Notes: generated by a model not told the origin, from the letters alone. Positions 29,334 through 40,558 are shown, counted from the stretch's first letter. The stretch: DNA of 64,000 bases from Pseudonocardia sp. CNS-139 (GCA_001942415.1 MKJX01000195.1:1-64000); one strand, 5' to 3'. Program-made: numbers and translations.

Positions 29334-29852
29334 ATGGCATTGGTCCGGGTCACCGTCGACGGCGTCGAGTACGCCGACGACGTCGAGCCCCGCACGTTGT
29401 TGGTCCACTACCTGCGGGAGCAACTGGGGAAGACGGGCACCCTGGTCGGCTGCGACACGAGCAACTGCGGCGCCTGCACCGTCCACCTCAACGGGCAGAG
29501 CGTGAAGTCCTGCTCCGTGCTGGCCGTCCAGGCGGACGGCGCCGAGGTCACGACCATCGAGGGCATCGCCCGCGAGGGCAGGCTGCACCCGATGCAGGAG
29601 GCGTTCAACGAGTGCCACGCGCTGCAGTGCGGCTACTGCACGCCCGGCATGATCATGCAGGCCATCGACCTGCTGGGCGACAACCCCGAGCCCACCGAGC
29701 AGGAGGTCCGCGAGGGCATGGAGGGCAACCTCTGCCGCTGCACGGGCTACCAGAACATCGTGCGCGCCGTCCAGCGCGCCGCCGAGAAGATGAAGCCGGG
29801 CGTCGCCGCCGACACCGAGTCGCCGGTGACGGTCGCCGGGGGTGGTGAGTAG
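29334..29852 (+). CDS. Molybdenum hydroxylase small subunit, 2Fe-2S (second operon)
   Basis: An intact 172-residue iron-sulfur subunit with a strong AAGGAGA ribosome site. The first cluster is in [17 protein letters not shown], the second in [12 protein letters not shown] and [12 protein letters not shown]. It opens an S-L-M-G operon, the gene order typical of form II CO-dehydrogenase-like enzymes. It is closely related to the subunit at 16747. Confidence 0.96.
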   Translation: MALVRVTVDGVEYADDVEPRTLLVHYLREQLGKTGTLVGCDTSNCGACTVHLNGQSVKSCSVLAVQADGAEVTTIEGIAREGRLHPMQEAFNECHALQCGYCTPGMIMQAIDLLGDNPEPTEQEVREGMEGNLCRCTGYQNIVRAVQRAAEKMKPGVAADTESPVTVAGGGE

Positions 29853-29854
29853 CC

Positions 29855-32331
29855 ATGACCGCAACCGCCGAACCCACCGTCGAGTTCGGGAAGGCCCGCA
29901 CCCGCAAGGAGGACGCGCGCCTCATCACGGGCCGCAGCCGCTACACCGACGCGATCACGCCGGCCGGCACGCTGCACATGTCCGTGGTGCGCTCGCCGCT
30001 CGCGCACGCGCGCATCGTCGGCGTCGACGCGTCGGCCGCCCGGCGGTCGCCGGGCGTCGTCGGCGTCTACACGGCCGCCGACCTGGGCGTCGAGGGCGTC
30101 GGGCTGCCGTGCGCCTGGCCGATCACGCCCGACCAGAAGGCCCCGCAGCGCCCGCTGCTCGCGAGCAGCACCGTGCACTTCGCCGGTGAGGGCGTGGCGG
30201 TGGTCGTCGCCCGCTCGGCCGCCGAGGCGAAGGACGCGGCCGAGCTCGTGGACGTCGACTACGAGCCGCTCGACCCGGTGCTCGACATGGAGGCCGCGCT
30301 GGCCCCCGGCGCGACGCTGGTGCACCCCGACCTCGGCACGAACGAGAACGCCACCTGGGTGTTCGACTCGGGGGAGGCCGGCACCGGCGGGAGCGTCGCC
30401 GAGGCCATCAGCACGGCCGAGGCCGATCCCGACTCGGTCGTGGTGCGCCGCCGGTTCCGCCAGCAGCGCCTCATCCCGGCGTTCATGGAGCCGCGCTCGT
30501 GTGTGGTGGACCCGACCGGCGAGCAGATCACCTTCTACTCGGCCACGCAGATCCCGCACATCCTGCGCACGATGACCACCGTGACGCTGGGCGTCCCGGA
30601 GAGCAAGCTGCGGGTCGTCGCACCCGACGTGGGCGGCGGCTTCGGCGGCAAGATCGGCGTGATCCCGGAGGAGATGCTCTGCGTCGCGCTGGCGCAGAAG
30701 CTCGGCCGCCCGGTGAAGTGGAGCGAGACGCGCTCGGAGTCGCTGCTCGCCGCGCACCACGGCCGCGACCAGATCCAGGACATCACGATCACCGCCAGGA
30801 AGGACGGCACCGTCACCGGCCTGGACGTCAAGCTCCTCGCCGACATGGGTGCCTACCTGGGGCTGGTCGGGCCGGGCGTGCCGATCCTCGGCGCGTTCAT
30901 GTTCAACGCGATCTACAAGTTCCCGGCCTACCGGTTCGCCTGCACCAACGTCTTCACCACGAAGACGCTCACCGACGCCTACCGCGGCGCCGGGCGGCCG
31001 GAGGCCACGTTCGCCGTCGAGCGGATCATGGACGAGCTGGCCGTCGAGCTGGGCCGCGACCCCATGGAGCTGCGCGAGCAGAACTGGATCAAGCACGAGG
31101 AGTTCCCGTTCACCACGGTGAGCGGGCTGACCTAGACACGGGCAACTACGAGCAGGCCACCCAGCAGGCCATGGCGCTGTTCGACTACGCCGGGCTGCGC
31201 CGCGAGCAGGAGGACCGGCGCCGCTCGGGCGACCCGGTCCAGCTCGGCATCGGCATCTCGACGTTCACCGAGATGTGCGGGCTGGCGCCGTCGCGGGTGC
31301 TGGGCTCGCTGTCCTACGGGGCGGGCGGCTGGGAGGCCGCGTCCATCCGGATGCTCGCCACCGGCAAGGTCGAGGTGATCACCGGCTCGTCGCCGCACGG
31401 GCAGGGCCACGAGACGGCGTTCAGCCAGATCGTCGCCGACCAGCTCGGCGTGCCGTTCGAGGACGTCGAGATCCTGCACGGCGACACCCAGATCGCACCC
31501 AAGGGCATGGACACCTACGGGTCGCGGTCGCTCGCCGTGGGCGGCATCGCGATCGTCAAGGCCGCGGAGAAGGTGGTCGCCAAGGCCAGGAAGGTCGCGG
31601 CGCACCTGCTGGAGGCGTCCGAGGACGACCTCGAGTTCGCCGGCGGCACGTTCACCGTGCGCGGCACCGGCCAGGGCAAGACCATCCAGGAGATCGCGTT
31701 CGCCACGTTCACGGCGCACGACCTCCCGGAGGGCATGGAGCCCTCGCTCGACGCCGACGCGGTGTTCGACCCGGACAACTTCTCGTTCCCGCACGGCACG
31801 CACCTGGCCGCGATCGAGGTCGACACCGAGACCGGCCGCGCGACGCTGCGCAAGTACGTGTGCGTCGACGACGTCGGCGCGGTCGTCAACCCGCTGATCG
31901 TCGAGGGCCAGGTGCACGGCGGCCTCGCCCAGGGCATCGCGCAGGCGCTCTACGAGGAGGCGAACTACGACGAGCAGGGCACGCTGGTCAACGGCACGTT
32001 CGTGGACTACACGCTGCCGTCGTCGGCCGACCTGCCCAGCTTCGACACCCGGGTCGTGAGCACCCCGGCCACGTCCAACTCGCTCGGCGTCAAGGGCGTC
32101 GGTGAGGCCGGGACCATCGCGTCCACGCCGGCGATCGTCAACGGTGTGATCGACGCGGTGCGCCACCTCGGCGTCGGCGAGGTGGAGATGCCGTGCACCC
32201 CGCAGCGGGTGTGGCGGGCCATCCAGGACGCACGCGGCGTCGCGACGCAGGAGACCCCGGTCGACACCCATTCGCCGGGTGCGGGCCTCGGCTCGATCGA
32301 CCCGAACAACCCGCAGGGAGAGGTCCAGTGA
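29855..32331 (+). CDS. Molybdenum hydroxylase large subunit, form II CoxL-like (frameshifted)
   Basis: A catalytic subunit of 825 residues after one added base near 31133. There a missing base turns an expected Tyr codon into TAG, so the raw frame stops early at SGLT. The active-site loop is again AYRGAGR (about 30980-31000). The catalytic Glu is in [12 protein letters not shown], and MPT-binding motifs are [12 protein letters not shown] and [11 protein letters not shown]. It differs from the first copy in length and in a longer C-terminal tail ([16 protein letters not shown]). The substrate cannot be told from the sequence; it should not be called a CO dehydrogenase without assay. Confidence 0.92.
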
Positions 32332-33178
32332 TCCCGGCCAAGTTCGACTACGTCAAGCCGGCGTCGGTCGCGGACGCCATCGCCGCGCTCCAGCGGGGCG
32401 GGGACGACGCGAAGATCATCGCCGGCGGGCAGAGCCTGCTCCCGGTGCTGCGGCTGCGCCTCGCGGCGCCGTCGCTGATCGTCGACCTCGGGGGCATCCC
32501 GGAGCTGCGCGGCGTGCGCGAGGACGGCGACCGGGTTGTCATCGGCGCCATGACGTCGTACTACGACATCGTCAAGGACGACCTCGTGCGCCGGCACGTC
32601 CCGCTGCTCGTGCAGGCCACCGAGACCGTCGCCGACAACCAGGTGCGCCACCGCGGCACGCTCGGCGGCTCGCTCGCGCACGCGACCCGGCGGGCGACCT
32701 GGGCGCCGTCGCGCTCGCGCTCGACGCCGACCTCGTCATCACCGGCCCGGGCGGCACCCGCACGGTCCCGGCGAGCGACTTCTTCGTGGACTACTTCACC
32801 ACCGCGCTCGGTGAGTCCGACGTCCTCACGGAGGTCCGGTTCCCGCGCTACACGGGCTGGGGCAGCCACTACGAGAAGTTCAACCGCACCGCGCAGGCGT
32901 GGTCGATGGTCGCGATCGCGGCCGCCGTGCGCGTCGAGGGCGGCGCGATCGCCGAGGCCAGGGTGGCGCTGACCAACATGGGCACCACCCCGATCCGGGC
33001 CCGCGGCGTCGAGCAGGCGCTCGTCGGCGGGCCGGCCACGGCCGACGCGATCCGGGCCGCGGCGGAACGCGTCACGGAGGGCACGTCGGCGCCGAGTGAC
33101 GCCGACGCGGCCGCCGACTACCGTGAGCACCTGGCCAAGGTGCTGACGGGTCGAGCGGTGCTCGCCGCCGCCGGCTGA
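32328..33178 (+). CDS. Molybdenum hydroxylase FAD-binding subunit (frameshifted, second operon)
   Basis: Starts with the GTG at 32328 overlapping the large-subunit stop ([17 protein letters not shown]). FAD-binding motifs are IIAGGQSLLPVLRLRL and RHRGTLGGSLAHA. One base is missing near 32686, where HA-DPAGDLGAVALA should continue; repaired length is 283 residues. The CO dehydrogenase flavoprotein C-terminal domain is intact to the end. Confidence 0.93.
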
Positions 33179-33284
33179 ACGCTCGATCGTCCCGCCCGCA
33201 TGTGGGACGCATCGTCGATGCCGTGAACGCTGCCTCCGGGTCAGCCCGGGGCAGGCGTTCCGGGTTCGGGAGGAGACTGGACGT

Positions 33285-34031
33285 ATGCAGCTGGAGAACA
33301 AGTTCACGATCGACGCCCCGATCGAGAAGGCATGGGAGGCCCTGAACACGCCGGAGACGGTGGCCCCGTGCTTCCCCGGCGCCACGCTCCAGGAGTACGA
33401 GGGCGACTCCTTCACGGGCACCGTCAAGGTGAAGCTCGGGCCGATCTCGCTCACCTACAAGGGCAAGGGCACCTACGTCAGCCGCGACGACGAGAACCAC
33501 AAGGTCGTCATCGAGGCGACGGGGCGGGACTCGCGGGGCAACGGCACCGCCAGCGCGACCGTCACCGGCTCGATGGTGGCCGACGGGCCCAACCGCACCG
33601 CGGTCACGATGGTCACCGACATGACCATCACCGGCCGGCCGGCCCAGTTCGGCCGGGGTGTCATCTCCGACGTCGCCGACAAGATCATCGGCCAGTTCTC
33701 GGCCTGCGTGGCGAGCAGGCTCGCGCCCGCGGAGGAGCCGGCCGCCGAGGAGCAGCCGGCCGCCTCGGCCGCGGAGGCCGGCGGCGCCGGCGCCAACAAC
33801 GGCTCCGGCTCGGCGGTCGCCGCCGCGACGGCCACCGCCACCGTCGCCCCGGCGACGCCCGCCGCCGCGCCGCGTCCGGTGGCGGCCGCGCCGATGCGCA
33901 GCGAGGTCGACGCGATCGACCTGCTGGACACGGCGGGCGCCCCGGTGCTGCGCCGGCTCGCGCCGGTGGCGGCCGGGCTGGTGCTGCTGATCATCGTGCT
34001 GCTGATCCGGCGCAGCCGGTCGTCGAGCTGA
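33285..34031 (+). CDS. CoxG-like SRPBCC protein with C-terminal membrane anchor
   Basis: An intact 248-residue protein. Residues 1-145 are an SRPBCC/CoxG domain (MQLENKFTIDAPIEKAWEAL, PCFPGATL, GKGTYVSRDDENHKVVIEA). An Ala/Pro/Glu-rich linker follows, then one C-terminal helix (VAAGLVLLIIVLLIRR). CoxG of Oligotropha anchors CO dehydrogenase to the membrane, which suggests this protein tethers the second molybdenum hydroxylase to the respiratory chain. It follows the M subunit by 106 bases. Confidence 0.9.
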   Translation: MQLENKFTIDAPIEKAWEALNTPETVAPCFPGATLQEYEGDSFTGTVKVKLGPISLTYKGKGTYVSRDDENHKVVIEATGRDSRGNGTASATVTGSMVADGPNRTAVTMVTDMTITGRPAQFGRGVISDVADKIIGQFSACVASRLAPAEEPAAEEQPAASAAEAGGAGANNGSGSAVAAATATATVAPATPAAAPRPVAAAPMRSEVDAIDLLDTAGAPVLRRLAPVAAGLVLLIIVLLIRRSRSSS

Positions 34032-34043
34032 CCGGGCGCCGGG

Positions 34044-34698
34044 TCAGAGCCCCGAGACGCGCAGCGTGACGTTGAGCCGTCCGGACACCAGCCCGGTGTC
34101 CGGCGGCTCCGGCGCCGCGAGGAGCCTCGGCACGCCGTGGTAGGCGAGGCGGCTCTCGTCGCCGAACACGACGAGGTCGCCGGAGTGCAGCTCCACGTCC
34201 GTCCAGGGGCGGCCGCGCGTCGCGGTGTTGCCGAACCGGAAGACGCACGCCGCGCCGACGCTGATCGAGACGACCGGGTCGGGCGCCTTCTCGTCGCCGT
34301 CGCGGTGCAGGCCCATCTTCGCGCCCGGCCCGTAGTGGTTGACCAGCGCGATGTCCGGCCGGTAGGTGCGGGCCCGCGCGGCGTCCCCGTACGCGGCGGC
34401 GACCGCCGCCCGCCCGAGGTCGCCCAACAACTCCGGGAACGGCGCCACCGGCGACCCGTCCTGGTCGTCGCGGGTGCGTGAGTAGCGGTACGGTACCAGT
34501 GCCAGCCGAGGCAGAAGCTCTGCACGGACATCCGCGTGCCGTTCGGCATCACGGTGGCCCGCATGCCCGGCCCGTCCGCGGCCCACTCCCGGCAGGCCCG
34601 CACGAGCGCCCGCTGCCGGTCGAGGTCGAGCCAGTCCGGGACGTGGACGCGCCCGGCGCGAGCACCCGCCGCTCCCGGGGGATCAACCAGTCGCCCAT
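34044..34698 (-). CDS. AlkB-type 2OG-Fe(II) DNA/RNA dealkylase (two frameshifts)
   Basis: An alpha-ketoglutarate dioxygenase that repairs alkylated bases. The start is ATG at 34698 (MGDWLIPRERRVLAPG). Key parts are the nucleotide-flip region MPNGTRMSVQSFCLGWHWY, ALVNHYGPGAKMGLHRDGDE with the iron ligands His and Asp (HRD), and the C-terminal His and 2OG-binding Arg in YHGVPRLL and GRLNVTLRVSG. One base is missing near 34650 and one near 34490; repaired length is 218 residues. It is convergent with coxG, 12 bases apart. Confidence 0.9.
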
Positions 34699-34721
34699 CG
34701 CGTCCCTCGACCGTCGCCGCG

Positions 34722-35055
34722 CTACTCGGCGCGCAGTAGACCTTCCGAGATGTAGATCCGCCGCTGCGAACCCGCATCCCCGACATGCTCTCGTACAAGT
34801 GCACGAGCATCAGCCGGATTCCGGCCTCCGGCTCGCCGCGTCCGGCCAGAGCGAGAGACCGCCGCTGCGCGCGGTGCTGTGGACCGCGGCCTCGAACTCG
34901 GCGTCGGTGAAGTCCAGGACGAGTGGCGGGTCGAAGTGGTCGTCGTGGTACTTGGCGAGAAGACGGCGGCCCTCGGCATCGGGGCCGACGAACACCGCTC
35001 GGTCGTCCTCCTCGACGGCCCGGACGAAGCGGTCGAGGTCGGTCTCACTCATCAT
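34722..35055 (-). CDS. Small acidic protein of unknown function (probable two frameshifts)
   Basis: Starts MMSETDLDRFVRAVEEDDRA and continues with AKYHDDHFDPPLVLDFTDAEFEAAV. Beyond about 34860 the frame must shift twice to give RLMLVHLYESMS and then RRIYISEGLLRAE before the TAG at 34722. Two added bases make exactly 111 residues. No family is recognised. It lies 125 bases downstream of a secreted protein gene on the same strand, in a patch of lower GC than the flanks. A role as the cytoplasmic partner (immunity) of that protein is a guess. Confidence 0.6.
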
Positions 35056-35180
35056 CTGTCCCTGTCGAGGAAGGCATCGGTCGCCAGTCGGTCGTTCCCG
35101 GACCAATTGTGCGGTGAGCGTACATCGGCGGTGACAGAGATCGGATGGCTGGTTGGCTTGTTCGCGATGGATGGTGATCG

Positions 35181-35792
35181 TCATCGACACTGCGCGCGCG
35201 CCGGAAAGGCTGTGATGATCCTGCCGTCTTGCGCGCGGACGACAACGTTCGGGTACATCACGTCGACGATCAAGCCTCTGACCTTGTTGACCAGGTAGAT
35301 CTCGCGCGAGTAGCAGAAGGTCCCGTTGCTGGCCCGGAACGTGACCACCTGTGGGGCTCGGAGGGTCTCGGCTATCGAGTAGTCGGCGACATCTCGCCAG
35401 TTCTCCGAGGTGAGGATGCTCTTCTGGTTCCAGTCGACGCCGTGGTTGTTGGCGACGTGGTAGTAGCCGTACCCGTTGTGCCCGCAGACGAGGTCGCTGG
35501 TACCGCCGAGCATCGTGGCGGCGACCGCGCTGCCAGGGGACCGCGAAAACGACCGAACGACCCTGTTCTCCGCTGCCTCCCGCCCGTTGTTGGGGCACGG
35601 TGCCCAGATCACTGGTTCCGGCATCTGTGTGGGGCTTGCGAATGCGACCGGCGCTGCAGCGAAAGCGGCAACCGGCGCGGCTGCGACATCTCCGACGCAA
35701 GCTAAGAGCAACAGCATCGAGGAAGCCAATACCGTGGACGCGCGTCTGGGGCGCGACGACCAAGGCTGAGAGCGCCTTGCAGGAAAGGGCAT
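35181..35792 (-). CDS. Secreted cysteine-containing protein, possibly a BECR-fold toxin-like nuclease
   Basis: An intact 203-residue protein. It has an N-terminal signal peptide (RRASTVLASSMLLLLACVGD, then AAA sites) and four cysteines in the mature part (PCPNN, LVCGHNG, TFCYSRE, AQCR), which suggests two disulfides. The C-terminal half reads GYGYYHVANNHGVDW, then NWRDVADYSIAETLRAP, then a terminal DGRIITAFP. This order (GY-H...H, helix, final strand with ITAFP) resembles actinobacterial secreted BECR-type RNase toxins. The assignment rests on pattern memory only. Codon use is less GC-biased than in neighbouring genes, pointing to transfer. Confidence 0.7.
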   Translation of the reverse strand: MPFPARRSQPWSSRPRRASTVLASSMLLLLACVGDVAAAPVAAFAAAPVAFASPTQMPEPVIWAPCPNNGREAAENRVVRSFSRSPGSAVAATMLGGTSDLVCGHNGYGYYHVANNHGVDWNQKSILTSENWRDVADYSIAETLRAPQVVTFRASNGTFCYSREIYLVNKVRGLIVDVMYPNVVVRAQDGRIITAFPARAQCR

Positions 35793-35811
35793 GACGAACC
35801 TCGTCGAGTCG

Positions 35812-35841
35812 CGACCGATCGACAGAAGCGGTGATCGGTCG
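35812..35841. promoter_or_regulatory. Inverted repeat upstream of the secreted protein gene
   Basis: CGACCGATC (35812-35820) and GATCGGTCG (35833-35841) form a perfect 9-bp inverted repeat with a 12-base gap. It lies 20-49 bases before the minus-strand start at 35792. Its size and place fit an operator. Confidence 0.4.
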
Positions 35842-35972
35842 GTGCGAATGGATGCGCCGTGCGCCGGCTACGGCATGCCAAGGACGCTAACCCTCGGGCC
35901 GTCGCCCCCGTGGGGTTTTGAAGAAACGCACGTGGGGACGGGTGGCCGCCGACACCCCCCGCAGTGTGCGCG

Positions 35973-36319
35973 TCATCGGAAGAGCCGCAGCACCGTGACG
36001 ATCGGGTCGAGGTGTTCGGTCGCGACCCACCACACCACCGGCGGGAGCGCCAGCACGGCCGCGGTGAGCGGCCAGTACGCGCGGGAGCCCACCACCGCAG
36101 GCCGCGACCCGCCGCGACGATCCCACCCGCGACGATCCCGCCGCCCACCACGAGGATCAGGACGGTCGCCCCGACGTCGTCCGCGTCGAGCGGGGACGGG
36201 CCGGGGCCCCACAGGTGCCGGGCCAGCATCCAGCCCGTGACCAGCGGGTACAGCGCGAGGTAGCCGAGCACGGCGGAGGCGAGGAGCCAGCCCGCCGCGC
36301 GCGCGAGCCGGGCCGTCAC
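35973..36319 (-). CDS. Small membrane protein (frameshifted)
   Basis: About 115 residues after one added base near 36085-36100. Four hydrophobic helices are visible: GWLLASAVLGYLALYPLV, VGATVLILVVGGGIVAGGIV, YWPLTAAVLALPPVVWWVA and the C-terminal IVTVLRLF. The GTG at 36319 overlaps the stop of the oxygenase gene upstream, so the two are co-translated. No family is recognised. Confidence 0.65.
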
Positions 36320-36995
36320 CGGGCGTTGTGGAAGATGATCCCGAGCACGTGCCAGCTGCCGCTGTGCACGGCGCTGACCCCGTGCCGCATCTGCACGCGG
36401 TGGTCGCCGCGCACGCCCCGGAGGGGGCGGTGGCGCACCGGGAAGATCACCGCCTCGCCCTGCCGGGGCCGCACGACCACCGGCCGCGACTGCCGGCGCG
36501 GCCGCTGCTCCACGAACACGCTCTCGCCTCCCGTGAAGTCCTCGTCGGGCCTGCTCAGCATCACCAGGAACTGCAGCGGGAACGTCAGCTCGCCGTACAC
36601 GTCCTGGTGCAGGCAGTTGTAGCCGCCGGGCCCGTACCGCAGGAGCAGGGGGGTCGGGCGGTGCTGGCCCAGCGCCGCGCACTCGGCCAGCAGCCCGGGC
36701 AGCTCGGCCGGGAAGCGGCGCTCGCCGAGCCGGTCGCCCAGCGGTTCGCGATCGCGGCGATCGGTGGGTACAGCTCCTCGCGCAGCCGCTGGACCGGCGG
36801 CGGGAGCGGGTCGGCGAAGTAGCGGTAGCACCCCTCGCCGAACGCGTGCCGGGCCATCACCACCGTGCTGCGGAAGTGGCCGCCGGCGTCGAACATCGCG
36901 GTGACCTCCGCGCACTGCTCCGGCGTGAGCAGCGGTGGCGTGCGGGCGACGCCGTCGGCGTCGAGGCGTTCCTCCAGAGCCGTCCAGTCGAGCAT
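36316..36995 (-). CDS. 2OG-Fe(II) oxygenase, DUF2086-like (frameshifted)
   Basis: A 226-residue dioxygenase after one added base near 36740. The iron ligands are in NCLHQDVYGELTFPLQ (HxD) and the later HGVSAVHSGSWHVLGIIFH. The block SRPDEDFTGGESVFVEQRPR and RQGEAVIFPVRHRP match the PF09859-type oxygenases annotated as acting on oxidised or methylated DNA; that activity is prediction. It is the second 2OG-Fe(II) oxygenase within 3 kb, after the AlkB-like one. Confidence 0.82.
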
Positions 36996-37066
36996 GCGTC
37001 CAGCCTCACGGAGCCGGACGGCTCGCGCTGGCGGAGATCGGACGTCGCGCGCGGCAGGATGGCGCC

Positions 37067-38080
37067 ATGCTCCCCGGACCGCACAACGCCCTCACCGACG
37101 TCGCCGGCCTGCGGGTCGGGCACGCGACCCGGACCGGGGACGGCGCGCTGACCGGTGCCACCGTGGTGCTCACCCCGGACGCGACCGTGGGCGGTGTGGA
37201 CGTCCGCGGCGCGGCGCCGGGCACCCGGGAGACCGACCTGCTCGACCCGCGCAACACCGTGCAACACGTCAACGCGGTGCTGCTCAGCGGCGGGAGCGCG
37301 TACGGCCTCGCGGCGGCCGACGGGGTGATGGCGTGGCTGGAGGCGCGCGGCACGGGCGTGCCGGTGCCGGGCGGGGTGGTGCCGATCGTGCCCGCGGCGG
37401 TGCTGTTCGACCTCGGCCGGGGCGGCGACTTCGGCCGCCGGCCGGACGCGGGCACCGGGCGCGCGGCGTGCGCCGCGGCCGCCGGCGGGCCCGTCGAGCA
37501 GGGGGTGGTCGGGGCCGGCACGGGCGCGCAGACCGGCGGTTTCAAGGGCGGGATCGGGACGGCGAGCGCGGTGCTGGGCGACGGGACCGTGGTCGCGGCG
37601 CTCGTCGCCGTCAACGCCGCGGGCTCGGCGGTCGACCTCACGACCGGGCAGCTGCGGGGCCGCCACCTCGGGCTGCCGGGCGAGTTCCCCGAGCTCGCGG
37701 TCGGGGCGGCGGAGCTGGAAGCGATGCGGGCCGCGGCCCGCGCCGCGATGCCGCCCGCGCTCGGCTCCGCGACGACGATCGGCGTCGTCGGCACGGACGT
37801 CGCCCTCGACAAGGCCGGGTGCTCGCGGCTCGCGACGGCGGGCCACGACGGGCTGGCCCGCGCACTGGCGCCCGTGCACACCGCGGCCGACGGGGACGCG
37901 CTCTTCGGGCTGGCCACCGGCGCGCGCCCGGCGCCGGACCTGCACGGGCTCGTGGCGCTGCAGGCCGCCGCGGCCGACGTCGTCGGGCGGGCCGTCGTGC
38001 ACGCGATGCTCGCGGCGACCACCGTGACGACGCCGGCCGGGACGCTCCCCGGCTACCGCGAGCTGGCCGGGCTCGCCTGA
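37067..38080 (+). CDS. P1 family peptidase (DmpA/L-aminopeptidase-D-esterase type)
   Basis: An intact 337-residue self-processing N-terminal-nucleophile hydrolase. Start MLPGPHNALTDVAGLRVGHA. Characteristic pieces are VLLSGGSAYGLAAADGVM, GAGTGAQTGGFKGGIGTAS and the internal cleavage/nucleophile region PALGSATTIGVVGTD. Family members release N-terminal amino acids or beta-aminopeptides. The gene is divergent from the DUF2086-like oxygenase and convergent with the SRPBCC gene, which it overlaps by 28 bases. Confidence 0.92.
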   Translation: MLPGPHNALTDVAGLRVGHATRTGDGALTGATVVLTPDATVGGVDVRGAAPGTRETDLLDPRNTVQHVNAVLLSGGSAYGLAAADGVMAWLEARGTGVPVPGGVVPIVPAAVLFDLGRGGDFGRRPDAGTGRAACAAAAGGPVEQGVVGAGTGAQTGGFKGGIGTASAVLGDGTVVAALVAVNAAGSAVDLTTGQLRGRHLGLPGEFPELAVGAAELEAMRAAARAAMPPALGSATTIGVVGTDVALDKAGCSRLATAGHDGLARALAPVHTAADGDALFGLATGARPAPDLHGLVALQAAAADVVGRAVVHAMLAATTVTTPAGTLPGYRELAGLA

Positions 38081-38375
38081 TCCCGCGAGCCGGCCAGGAA
38101 CGCCACGAGCCGGCTGATCACCCGGCTGCGCCGGCCGCAGCTCATGATCGTGCGGGAGAGCTGGTGGACCGGGTTGTCCGGGTCGAACCCGCGGTGCTCC
38201 AGGAAGAGCCCGGGTGCCCGGCCCTCCGGGCGCAGCGTCCAGGTGACGGTCGAGGCGAGCGCGCCCAGGTCGGCGGCGTCGGTCCAGCTGTAGCGGGGCA
38301 GGTCCTCCGGCCGCAGGTCGAGTGCGGCAGGAGCTCGTCGACGTGGATGACGCCGAGGTCCGCGACCTCGGTCAT
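38053..38375 (-). pseudogene. SRPBCC (Aha1-type) protein lacking its central part
   Basis: The start MTEVADLGVIHVDELLP matches the beginning of SRPBCC proteins that pair with ArsR regulators. The next residues (ALDLRPEDLPRYSWTDAADL... LFLEHRGFDPDNPVHQLSRT) match the C-terminal third of the domain. Roughly 50 residues in between are absent, and the frame shifts at the junction near 38325. This is either a real internal deletion or an assembly collapse. The ATG overlaps the ArsR stop (ATGA). As written it could not fold into the normal ligand cavity. Confidence 0.7.
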
Positions 38376-38746
38376 GCCCGCTCCTGCTGCTCGTCGTGGG
38401 CGTCGAGGAACTCGCGCAGGTCACCGAGCTTGCCGCGCCAGAACCGCTCGTACGGGGAGAGCCACTGCTGGAGGTCGCGCAACGGCTCGGGCGCCACGGC
38501 GTAGTGCTGCTGGCGGCCGTGCCGGGTCTCGGTGACGAGCCCGGCCTCGCGCAGCACCGTGAGGTGCTCCGAGACGCTCGGCCTGGTCATGTCGAACCGC
38601 TCGGCGATGTCCTGGACGGCGCGCGGGCCGTCGACCGGGACCCCGGCGTCGGCGAGCGCGGCACGACCTGGCGGCCACCCACTCGCCCGCGAGCGCTGCC
38701 GGGCCCACCGCCTCCCCGGCGAATGGCGGATCACCCGGCTGGTCAC
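38372..38746 (-). CDS. ArsR-type winged-helix regulator (5' end uncertain)
   Basis: The C-terminal 80 residues are a clear ArsR helix-turn-helix: AVQDIAERFDMTRPSVSEHL, TVLREAGLVTETRHGRQQHY, then PYERFWRGKLGDLREFL. No metal-binding cysteines are seen, as in ArsR proteins paired with SRPBCC partners. The expected N-terminal ALADPxRR-type helix is not in frame, so indels near 38640-38700 are likely and the start at 38746 is nominal. It is the first gene of the ArsR-SRPBCC pair and is divergent from the alcohol dehydrogenase gene. Confidence 0.75.
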   Translation of the reverse strand: MTSRVIRHSPGRRWARQRSRASGWPPGRAALADAGVPVDGPRAVQDIAERFDMTRPSVSEHLTVLREAGLVTETRHGRQQHYAVAPEPLRDLQQWLSPYERFWRGKLGDLREFLDAHDEQQERA

Positions 38747-38859
38747 CGTTCCCGTCGTGTCAGATTGAGACTGGGCGGGAAGCTCATCGGCCTAGCGTCC
38801 GGTGAGCGCCGTCACAGTCGTGGCGGCGCTCACGGCACGCACGTCGCGAGGAGAAGCCG

Positions 38860-39908
<1,049 letters not shown>

Positions 39909-39923
39909 CACTAGCCTTCGGGC

Positions 39924-40558
39924 GTGGCGGAACGAGGCGGCGTCGAGTTCCGTGTCGACGAGTTGGACGCCCGGTGGGAGCACTCCCTCACCCCTGTCGC
40001 GGTGGCCGAGCGGCTCTCCGGGGTGACAGCACCCTGGTGCGTCGTGGGCGGCTGGGCGATCGAGCTGTTCACCGGCCGGATACGCCCGCACGGCGACATC
40101 GAGATCGCGGTGCCGGAAGCCGGCTACCCCGAGTTGCGGGCACGATTCGGGGACTGCGAGCTGGACGCACCGTACGAAGGAAAGGTGTGGCGGTCCGCGA
40201 CCGACGACGAGTTCGCCCTACTCATCAGACCTGGGTACGCGACCCTGTCACCGATCACTACCTCGTCGACATCTTCCGCGAGCCGCACGACGGCGACCTC
40301 TGGATCTGTCGGCGGGACGATCGCATCCGGCGGCCGTACGCGCAGATCGTCTGCCGCACGGCCGACGGCATCCCGTTCCTCGCGGCCGAGGTTGTGCTGC
40401 TGTTCAAGGCGAAAAGCCTGTCGCGACAAGGACGAGATCGACTTCGCCGCCGCGCTGCCACTGCTGGACGCGACCAGCGCGCAACCTTGGTCGGGTGGCT
40501 ACGGCAGGTGCACGGGGGCCATCCATGGATCGCCCGGCTGCAGACCGCCCCGCAGTGA
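39924..40558 (+). CDS. Nucleotidyltransferase-fold protein, aminoglycoside adenylyltransferase-like (frameshifted)
   Basis: About 211 residues from the GTG at 39924. The nucleotidyltransferase pattern is VVGGWAIELFTGRIRPHGDI (GGxA...R.H.DI, with a Glu-Ile-Ala continuation EIAVPEA). Later segments are YLVDIFREPHDGDLWICRRD and the adenylyltransferase-type LLFKAKSLRDKDEIDFAAAL. One base is missing near 40228, and a pair of cancelling indels lies between about 40420 and 40480. Relatives modify aminoglycosides or lincosamides, but many have no resistance role. Confidence 0.8.

Noticed and set aside
31120..31145. Programmed stop or selenocysteine at the in-frame TAG in the second large subunit
   Set aside because: The TAG is created by one missing base (an expected Tyr codon), and the downstream sequence continues in another frame, as in the many other one-base losses.
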